Part shown: positions 55,470 through 64,000 of the stretch, piece by piece
Layout of the letters: every line of letters starts with the position of its first letter
Numbering within the stretch: position 1 is the first letter of the stretch
NCBI GenBank assembly: GCA_024364735.1
Contig: JAGFNQ010005186.1
Location: forward strand, 62,001 to 126,000
DNA length: 64,000 nt
Direction: 5' to 3'
From: Boesenbergia rotunda
Taxonomy: Eukaryota; Streptophyta; Magnoliopsida; Zingiberales; Zingiberaceae
Made by a program: the position numbers and the translations under genes
Notes under the pieces: generated by a model
What the model was told of the DNA's origin: nothing
The model's database searches: none
Seen by the model: the letters and a program-made list of their open reading frames with translations, nothing else

Positions 55470-57485
55470 ATGTTTTCACCCACTTATCAGCAGCCGTGTC
55501 CACACTTTCAGCAGACCCAGCAAGAATTCCAACAGCCCTATTCTAATTTCCAGCAACCAAATCAGTTTTTGCAGCCACCACAACAATTTCAACCGGATTT
55601 TCAGCCAATTCAACCAATTTTCCAGAATTTTCAAAATGGGCAGCCCCAATTTCAAAATTTTCAGCCCCACTTTCAGTAAATTCAGCCTAACTTTCAGCCA
55701 CTTTATCAACAAGATCCATCATTTTTTCAAGGAATTCAGCAAGGGTTTTCAGATAATTCGAATTTCCAGCAACCATGTCAATTACCGCAGCAATTTCACC
55801 CTTGCAATCAGAATTTTCAGCAGCCTAATCATAATTTTCATCCACCAGAATTCCAGTTTTCCAACCAACAATTTCAGCCCTATGATCAAACTCCACATTC
55901 TCAATTTTATCAAATGTGTCAACAAGAGCTTCAAAACCTCGAAAGGCAATTGGAACAAGTGGCTAATGATTTGAATCAAATAAAAGCCCAAAGAGCAGAA
56001 CAATTATCTTCTCAAGCTGTTTTTAATTCTGAGAGCCCCGGAGTTGGTTTTATATCAATTCAAGGTGACCCTAGTGCATGGCAAAGTCCTTCTTCAATTA
56101 ATCCTGCAAATTTAGTAGAAGAAGAAGAAGAAGAATACATTAAAATCTGGGCACCTACAGCATGCATCCCTCCGGAGACTCCTATTCAAAATCCAATTTC
56201 AAATGTTTCAGCTCAAGAAGAAGAAACTGAAGCTTCACAGGACCATTTTAGACTCTTATTTTCTGATGATGGTATTATTGATGGTCCTAATTTTTCTGAT
56301 ACTGTTGTTGCAGATATTACAGAAGAAACATGCAGAGGAGATGATTCCATAGGTGTAGGGGATTGCACTAAGCCCCAGGGACCACCACAAGATTTAGAGA
56401 ACGAACCAGAAAGTGTAGGGACTTGCATGGTGGAAGCAAGCACCCAAGGATCACCAGTTGATTGTCCACCAGAGCCTGAGGCTGAAGAGGAGCATGAACA
56501 TGACCAGGAGGAGACCACAGATACATCTACTATTATAGAACCTCCAGGTATTATCCAGCACGCTCAGGTAAGTATTTCTCCTCTTTCTTCAGAAAAATGC
56601 AGTGAGGTACCTAGGGATGACTTTATTGATTCTGATGTATTTATTGATATACCTTGTGTAGAGATTGTTTGTGAAAATCCAATAGAGGTACCAAACATTG
56701 ATTTCATTGATCGTACTGCATTACTTGATACATCTCTTATACATATGGATAGCGAAATAATTTTAGAGGCACCCATAATTGATGTTGTTTTTTATGATGA
56801 ATCACTTAATACATCTTTTGTGGATATGGATAGTGAAACTTTTTTAGAAGTGCCTGAAATTGATGTTATTTATTTTGATGAATCTCTTGCTATTTCATAT
56901 GCTGAGAATGAATGTGAAAGACTTTTGGAGATACCTGATATTGATTTGATTGGCTGTGACACATTACTTGATATACCCTTGTTTGAAAATAATTGTGAAA
57001 TTTCTATTGATGAGCCAGAAATTGATTTCTTTATTTGTGATGAGCTCCTGGATGCAAATTTTGTAGAAAATGATTTTGAAAATTTTATTGAGGCACCACA
57101 AATTGATTTAATTAGATATGATGCAGTTTTGGATTTATTTCATACAGAGACTGATATTATTTCATTTCTTTCTGACCCTGAACACTTGAGAGAGGTATTA
57201 CATTGTTTTGCAGGGTCTAGAAGACTTCAGGAGTGGGTACTCCAACTGAACAGACTTCAGCCTCCTGGAAGGACTTCTGAAGGGCATCAAGAAGGAGGAG
57301 ATGATCTGACTTTAATTAAAAGCACTCCATCCCTTGAATGGCTCTTAAACCTGAATCGCCTGAGGCCACCAGAGCAAAATATTGTGAAATTCAAGTGTGG
57401 GGGAGTTCCAAATCTCCCAGCCACCCAGACTCCCCCACTACCACAGTGGAGGCTACTTTTGGATCGACTCCGTCCACCAGAATAA
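55470..57485 (+). pseudogene. Athila2 internal ORF: Gln-rich linker and acidic repeat tail
   Basis: One frame of 672 codons with a single TAA (55677-55679, a Gln codon in its neighbours). Upstream, the gag start of Athila1 (ATGACCAGG) is represented by gtgacaggg near 55448, so the ATG is lost and capsid is deleted. MFSPTYQQPCPHF opens a Gln/Phe/Pro-rich linker, then LQNLERQLEQVANDLNQIKA (shared with Athila1), then an acidic region with IGVGDCTKPQG, seven tandem 27-residue repeats (56610-57176), and three W-x-L-x-L-x-RL-x-PP motifs (LQEWVLQLNRLQPP, LEWLLNLNRLRPP, PQWRLLLDRLRPP), the last ending the frame. No capsid, zinc knuckle, protease or RT. Whether a protein is made is unknown. Confidence 0.75.
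56568..57213 (+). other. Possible retained intron spanning the 27-residue repeats, Athila2
   Basis: CAG|GTAAGTATTTCTCC donor at 56565-56581 and TTGTTTTGCAG|GG acceptor ending at 57213. The homologous pair in Athila1 is at 21203 and 21488. Removal would end translation after about 12 more codons. Confidence 0.4.
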
Positions 57486-60250
57486 AAGGGAGTTTGATTT
57501 TTCTTGTATTTTCTTTTATTTCATTTTTCATTTTCATGCTTCCTAGAATTAGAATTTTCCTTTGAACTGAGTCCTTGTAAATAAATGCATGTTATTTCTT
57601 TTGTCACTTTTTCTTGCATGAGTAGAAATAAAAGTATCCCTCTAGGTTATCTCCATAGCATTTTAGAGTCTTTTGAAAATAAATTAAATTTGGTTGTTAA
57701 GACTTAAGGTTTGAGCTAATGGATGAAATCTTGGATGCTTGAGTACTACTTGCTTTAGATTCTTAATTGAGGACTTGGGATGAATTATTTTCACCTAGTG
57801 AGAATTAGCCTTATATTTGTGACACACATATGCTATTGAACTCTAGAACTTGCTTAGGTTCTTTCAAAACCATATTTCAATGATTGGATCACATCTATAG
57901 AGGCTTATCCATTTGTTTTCCTTTCCACATCAATTTTTAGCAATAATCATGTTTATCCATTTTTCTTTACTTATTTCTTACTCTTACCCTACTTTTCTTT
58001 GGACTTGTTGTTTGATTTGTTTCTAATGTTATTTTGCCCGAGACGGACAAAGATTTAAGTGTGGGGGAGTGACTAGCTTTTTGGAAAAGATTTGGCATCA
58101 AGGAGGCACTTCAATTCGAAAAGAAAAAAAAAATTCTTTGAAAGCAATGTGCCAAATTGAGTTGCAAGAAATGGAAGTGGTCAAAGATTGAAAACAATGG
58201 AAGAATCTTGATTATCATTTGAAGATCTAAAGAGGTTTAACCTCAAGTTGAATTCGGTTAAGAATTTACAAATGGCACAGAAAAAAAAATAGAGAAAAGA
58301 GCTTGTGCCAAAAAGAAAAAAAATCTGCTATTGTGGGTAGGAAATGGATATGGATCAGTAACTTCCAAGGAAGAAGAGCATTCTCCACTATCATTTGATG
58401 CCAGATTTGTGATTCTAAATTGTAAGCTGACCAGATCTGATCAAGGTAGAGAATCTGTGCAGAATTTGAGCAAAAATCAGACAACATGGGATCAATGCAG
58501 AAAAAAATCTGTGCACACAAGAACTCCACTTGCAAGGCTGCTTAATTTGCAGCTGATAGAGCTGTTCGGCCACCCTGTTAGAAGATGATTGCAGCTGTCC
58601 TTTGCTGTAGGAATCAGAGCACATTTTGCTGGAAAAAATTGCAGCTGTATAAGGTCTAAACAAAGGCTGAAAAGAAGCTAAAGGAGTGATGAATCTGAGC
58701 TTGTAATGCTGAATCTGAGTTTTCCGAATGCTGGAATCTGAAGACCATCTGAAAACAAGCTGAATTGGAGCCGAACCAAGCTGGACAGATCTGAAAACAA
58801 CAGAAAAACATATGTGCCAAGTATAAATGCAGAAATCTGGGCAGAAATTGGTGCATTGCAGGAAATCTGTGCTATTGCTGATGCTGGAATCCGATCTACT
58901 GATATGGAATGGAATGGAATGAATTTGCAGCTGAAATCTGTATCAGATTTTGTCAAACAGAAATTGCAGATCAGTAGTTAGCTAGCCTGATGACAGAAAG
59001 AAAATCTGTGCAGATTTAGTTATGGGAGTGCAGCTGGACTAGTGTGAGCTGATATCGAGTTTGTTGCAAAGGATTGCTGAGCAGAATTAATCAAAGCCAC
59101 CCGACAGCTATCAGAGATTGTGGAGAGCATTTAAAATGAGGATGCAAGCTGAGAAAACAGTAGACAAAAAAAAAAAAATCAGATGGAATGATAGGGAGGC
59201 AGAATTGTATCAACTTGAGATGAATCTGGGTTTTCTAAGGCTGTGGATCTGAGAAATAAGTACATAATGGTATCAGACATTGTTAAGAACATCAATTGCT
59301 GATCATAAGAAGGTGGCTGATTGGATCTAACTGCTGTAAAACAGAAACCTGCAGTGCAGTGAGTTCAGCAGTGAGTCCAAAGTGAAGACTTAAAACTCTC
59401 CACTTATAGTTAATGCTAAATGCTGTTAAGAAATTCGAAAAATGCAAGAATAGAAGTGGCAGCTGACCATAAAAGCAGAGAAAGAAAAGAAGATAGAAAA
59501 ATGAAAGGAGAAGAAAAATGGCACATACATTTGAAGTTTCGGCACCTTGAATTCATTGGAGTTTTCTCATCCAAATTGCAGCCTTGTATCAATTCATTCT
59601 GAGCTCCACTAGAGAGAAAGAAAAAGAAAAAGATTTGATGAAAGAAGAAGAGAAAAGAGCAAGTGGCACACAAAAGGAAAACTTGGCACATTGAAACCAA
59701 GGAAGGGTTTTTCATCCAAATCAAAGGAATTTATTCAAGATTAACTCCACCACATTTCGCATATCAATAGAGGACTGTCAAGATGGGGCAAAGCGCATTG
59801 GAAACATTTTTTTGAGCAACCAAGTTCTCCCACTCCATCAGTTTTTCCATTTCCTTAATTTTTATTCCATTTCTTACCATTTACTTGTTTTTTACTTGTT
59901 TTTATAGATATTGATCCTAATCATGATTAATGGTGGAGAGTAGATAATAAGCAAGCCTATGGTAGTGCAAGAAGCATGTGTGTTTGAGTGAGCTCCACTT
60001 CCATCATCAACTTAGAACTTAGGAGAGAGCCACCAACATTTTCTTTGAAAGGCTAGTGAGTTAGATTCATCTCAATGAATCATGATGGATGAAAAGGCTA
60101 AGTTGTTGATTTAAGGACAAGATACTAATCCATAGAGCTTAGATTTATGAGAATTGACAACCTTAGGTAATTTCTTTTCATTTGTTTCTAATTATGCTTA
60201 AGTAAATCTAGGGGATACATATTTAGTTGTTTCGCGAGACGCTCAAGGTT
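57486..60250 (+). other. Athila2 3' non-coding region
   Basis: No gene. PPT-like word aagtgtgggggag at 58057-58069, another inside the ORF at 57393-57405. A-rich with many atctgtgcagaa-type words; collinear in outline with the Athila1 3' region but about 400 bases longer. Confidence 0.7.
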
Positions 60251-60263
60251 AAGTGTGGGGGAG
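60251..60263 (+). other. Polypurine tract of Athila2
   Basis: aagtgtgggggag, one base before LTR 2. Confidence 0.85.
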
Positions 60264-60264
60264 T

Positions 60265-62988
60265 TGATAAGCACCATTTTATTAATCATTTTCATTGCTA
60301 AAATCCATGTTTGACCTATATTTTTATTGCTTAATTATGATTTTACCCTAGGTTTTGGAACTTTATCTTATTTTGGACTTAATTGCAAAATTACACAATT
60401 TTTGGATTATTTGGCCACTAATTTTCTGATATATTTTTGTAGGCATGAAAGGATCCTGGACCTAGGGCATATTGGGTCAAACCTGAGTCGGATGTGAACC
60501 GGATCGAATTATCAAGCCTACGATTAATCCGGGCCGTCCGATTCAAGAGCGGCTAGATCTGAGCCATCCGGGACGATCTGAAGCAATCCGAGCTAGGGTT
60601 AGGGTTGATCAGGCTCTATGATCAAGATCTGAAGGTTTCATCCCAATCAGAGCTAAATCAACCGTTGGATCAAGCAAGGAGGGCTCTAGAGCGTCCAATC
60701 ACAGATAGAGTTGATCTGGACCATCCGTTGCATATCTGGAGGATCCGAGCTACCACAAGGCAGATCCTGACCCCAGATCATCATCATAAAAGTTTGGCTC
60801 AAATCAGACCAAGATCTACCGTTGGATCTTCTCAAATGAATCACAGCCGTCCATCAATTCCTATTTAATCAGAAACTCCCCAGCGCTTCTCCCCGTCGCG
60901 TCTCCGCCGCTACAGTCGTTTCTTCTTCGTTCCTTCACAGTTTTAGCTAGTTCTCCATCCAAGGGGCGCGACCCCTCAAATCTCTCATCAGAACAGGTGT
61001 TAGGTCAGTGGGGAGAGCTCACAGAGGAATTTCCAGCTCGAATTTTGCCCAAAGACAGAGTTTCATGAGGTTTCAGTGGCTCTGTCACTTGAGTTCGTCA
61101 ATCTCAGCTGCGCTTCATCGCCACTGCTTCCGAGCTGTCCAGAGGGGTTCCTTGGATGGTTAGGATCATTCCCTAATCACAATCGCAATCCACCACAGCA
61201 GAATTGAAGAAATCGATGGCTAATTTCAGCTTGGGGAGAGTTTGAATGGAGTTGAATCGCAGAGTTTTTCTTCCACTGATTTGCTGAGCTTGCGGGTTCG
61301 AGGCTCACTCCTGCTTGACGACCAAGAAGCACTTGAGCTTAGGGAAGATTGAGGCTTAGTTTAATTAGCTTATTTCATTGTGTTTGTAGTTTGAATTTCA
61401 TTCTGCCGAATCTATTTTGTTCTGAATTTTCATATCAGCTACTTAGTTTCCATTTCCGAATTTGTTTTCTGCTTAATTAGCTTTAGCTCAGCAAGTAAAT
61501 GTAGCTAGGGATCTTATTCAGTGAACAATTGAAGTTAATTTAGTTTAATTGCTGTTCATTTTCTTGCGTATCACCTTTATCAGCTGCGTATCATTTTTTT
61601 TCTGCACTTCACTTAGTGGTTAAACTGTCCAGTTGGTTCTTTGTTTGATAGTTTCAATTCGGCATATTCATTAGCTAGGATTATGGTTTAGTTAACAATC
61701 GAATTTAGATCACTCTGTTTGTTCTGAAATTGAATCTGCATTTCTGAATTTCTGCAGCGTACCAAGTCTGAAACTTTGTATCAATTTCATTCTCTGCATG
61801 TAGCTTTTCTCTGAAGTTTTCAGCTTGTTGCAATCTGTTTGCCTTGAGTTGAGTCCTGAAGTTAATCATACCCTTTGATATGCGAATGTGCTTGGAATTA
61901 GTTGTTAAATATCAATTAGTTTCTGAATTACAGTCTCTATTTCTGCAGTTGGTTTGGTGAAACTTTGCATTTCATTTCTGAATCCCTGCACACTGCATTT
62001 AGATTCAGTTTACAAATGTTCTGAACTGACCAGCACATCGATTCTACTGCATCTCCTCCTCTTCCTTAACATAGCATTTCACTCACAGCCCCTTCCTTCC
62101 TAGCTGAGTTGCAGAGACAGTTCGAAATCATCAGTATCAGTCTTGGCACAGCAGATTTCTTAGTTTAGGAATCAAGTTTGCATGTCTGTCAATGGGGAAT
62201 TTCAGCACTGATTGGCATCAAAACTAAATCTATCTTTAGTGCATTCTTGAGCTTGAAATCAGTTTCTTTTGCAGTCATAACATTTCCGAAACTGTGAATC
62301 TACTTTTCAGCAGTTTTAAGCTTGCATTTCTGATCTTGGTATCAAGTTAAGCAATTGGCACTTATTTTGTATCAGTTTGTTTATGAATTGCCTTGCATTT
62401 GTTTAGTTATGAGAGGTTAATCTGAAAGAAATTCTCTGCATTTACTATCAGCTCTTGGAACATCAGTTTTGCTGTTTGTAAGTTGTATCCACCTTGGTAT
62501 TAAGTAAATCTCGGGAATGAATTGTAGTAAACTGTTTTTAGTTTGCTTGTATTTGGTTTATTTCGAGTTTGATTTTGAAGCTCCATCTAATTTGCAGTGG
62601 AATTTTACAATTGAAATCAGATTTGTTTGTTTCCAAAATTGCTTTAGTGCCTTGATTTAGTTTTCCATTGATTGAGTTAACCATTGTTACCACTTGTTGA
62701 GTTACATAGTAAGCTATCCTTGTGGTTGATCCTTTGCATCATGTTTTCCATGTCGAATTGAACCAAAACCCAAATCTTTATTTGAAACCCGAAAACACAA
62801 ACGACACCTAAATCCAAGCGCGAATCAAACAAACCTTCAACTAGCCCCGAGAAAAATACGACCTGTGGCCCCTATATTACATTTCCATATTTTTGATTGT
62901 AAAAGGGTTTCCAGCATTTCATTGATATTTAAATTTGATGAGCCCATACATTTCGTGACAAATTAATTAGTATATTTTGGGCTCGTCA
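60265..62988 (+). repeat. LTR 2 of Athila2, 2724 bp
   Basis: Same length as LTR 1 and nearly identical by eye. It is followed directly by internal sequence of a second copy. Confidence 0.93.
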
Positions 62989-62994
62989 AATTTT

Positions 62995-63012
62995 TGGCGC
63001 CGTTGCCGGGGA
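62995..63012 (+). other. Primer-binding site of Athila2, second copy
   Basis: Identical to 55314-55331, offset by 7681. Confidence 0.92.
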
Positions 63013-63150
63013 AGCAACTAGTTGATTTGTTTGATTTTTGCTTGTAGGCTTTTTGATATATCATTGAGTTCTATTTTCTGTTGCTTATTCTTTTGTATAC
63101 GGGTACTGCCATTTTTCTTGTTTGTTTTGTGACAGGGGTGCAGGTTCAAA

Positions 63151-64000
63151 ATGTTTTCACCCACTTATCAGCAGCCGTGTCCACACTTTCAGCAGACCCA
63201 GCAAGAATTCCAACAGCCCTATTCTAATTTCCAGCAACCAAATCAGTTTTTGCAGCCACCACAACAATTTCAACCGGATTTTCAGCCAATTCAACCAATT
63301 TTCCAGAATTTTCAAAATGGGCAGCCCCCAATTTCAAAATTTTCAGCCCCACTTTCAGTAAATTCAGCCTAACTTTCAGCCACTTTATCAACAAGATCCA
63401 TCATTTTTTCAAGGAATTCAGCAAGGGTTTTCAGATAATTCGAATTTCCAGCAACCATGTCAATTACCGCAGCAATTTCACCCTTGCAATCAGAATTTCA
63501 GCAGCCTAATCATAATTTTCATCCACCAGAATTCCAGTTTCCAACCAAACAATTTCAGCCCTATGATCAAACTCCACATTCTCAATTTTATCAAATGTGT
63601 CAACAAGAGCTTCAAAACCTCGAAAGGCAATTGGAACAAGTGGCTAATGATTTGAATCAAATAAAAGCCCAAAGAGCAGAACAATTATCTTCTCAAGCTG
63701 TTTTTAATTCTGAGAGCCCCGGAGTTGGTTTTATATCAATTCAAGGTGACCCTAGTGCATGGCAAAGTCCTTCTTCAATTAATCCTGCAAATTTAGTAGA
63801 AGAAGAAGAAGAAGAATACATTAAAATCTGGGCACCTACAGCATGCATCCCTCCGGAGACTCCTATTCAAAATCCAATTTCAAATGTTTCAGCTCAAGAA
63901 GAAGAAACTGAAGCTTCACAGGACCATTTTAGACTCTTATTTTCTGATGATGGTATTATTGATGGTCCTAATTTTTCTGATACTGTTGTTGCAGATATTA
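63151..64000 (+). pseudogene. Athila2 internal ORF, second copy, cut by window end
   Basis: Same sequence as 55470-56319 except for four single-base indels between about 63328 and 63555: an extra c in cagcccccaat, one t lost in cagaatttcag, one t lost in ccagtttcc, and an extra a in accaaacaat. The net change is zero, so after 63560 the frame and coordinates match the first copy again. The copy includes the same TAA-containing word cagtaaattcag. The 27-residue repeats would lie beyond the window. Confidence 0.8.

Larger units (their letters stand above)
52584..64000 (+). mobile_element. Athila2: pol-less Athila family, LTR-internal-LTR-internal tandem
   Basis: LTR 52584-55307, internal 55308-60264, LTR 60265-62988, internal 62989 to the window end. 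The repeat period is 7681 bases. The middle LTR is followed not by host sequence but by a second PBS and internal region, so this is a tandem sharing the LTR. The first base pair of flank (gcagt, 52579-52583) would be the target duplication; its partner lies beyond the window. The internal region lacks most of gag and all of protease, RT and integrase. Confidence 0.9.

Overview
The window is plant nuclear DNA made almost entirely of nested LTR retrotransposons. I found no host single-copy gene, tRNA, rRNA or CRISPR array. Evidence for an angiosperm repeat-rich region: primer-binding sites matching plant tRNA-Asp and initiator tRNA-Met, Athila-, Tat-, Tekay- and Sirevirus-like elements, and spliceosomal intron signals inside element genes. 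I cannot name the species.

Layout. (1) 1-8919, minus strand: an Athila-like Ty3/gypsy element with LTR, PBS, decayed gag and protease, and the start of reverse transcriptase, which runs off the left edge. A 3.4 kb Tekay-like solo LTR (1389-4756) sits in its gag-protease frame. (2) 8920-46290: one old Tat/Grande-like gypsy backbone read on the minus strand. It has gag and the start of protease at 45.6-46.3 kb, no pol, an 18-19 copy 112 bp tandem array, and two genes on the opposite strand (gene A from 10034, gene B from 27504). About 8.9 kb is backbone; the rest is later insertions: a copia solo LTR (10427-12674), another solo LTR (14083-15940), a young pol-less Athila element (15965-26036, 'Athila1'), a Tekay-like solo LTR (30195-35955) that itself holds a Sirevirus-like solo LTR (33087-35351), and a pol-less Sirevirus-like element (36106-44612, 'SIRE1'). 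(3) 46291-52583: a second pol-less Sirevirus-like element ('SIRE2', plus strand) inserted in the backbone gag. (4) 52584-64000: a second, very young pol-less Athila family ('Athila2') inserted in the 3' LTR of SIRE2 and arranged as LTR-internal-LTR-internal in tandem, with a 7681 bp period.

Most insertions were delimited by TG...CA ends plus 5 bp target duplications, and for gene A and the minus-strand Athila by recovery of a continuous host reading frame when the insertion is ignored.

How the parts work together: none of the young elements encodes reverse transcriptase or integrase, so they must have moved with enzymes supplied in trans. What they keep is informative. Athila1 and Athila2 keep an acidic tail with a 27-residue repeat (3 versus 7 copies) bounded by splice-site-like signals, and a W-x-L-x-L motif. 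SIRE1 and SIRE2 keep gag, a 'putative plant transposon protein' gene and family-specific palindromes found both in the LTR and beside that gene. LTR comparisons were made by eye, not by alignment software.
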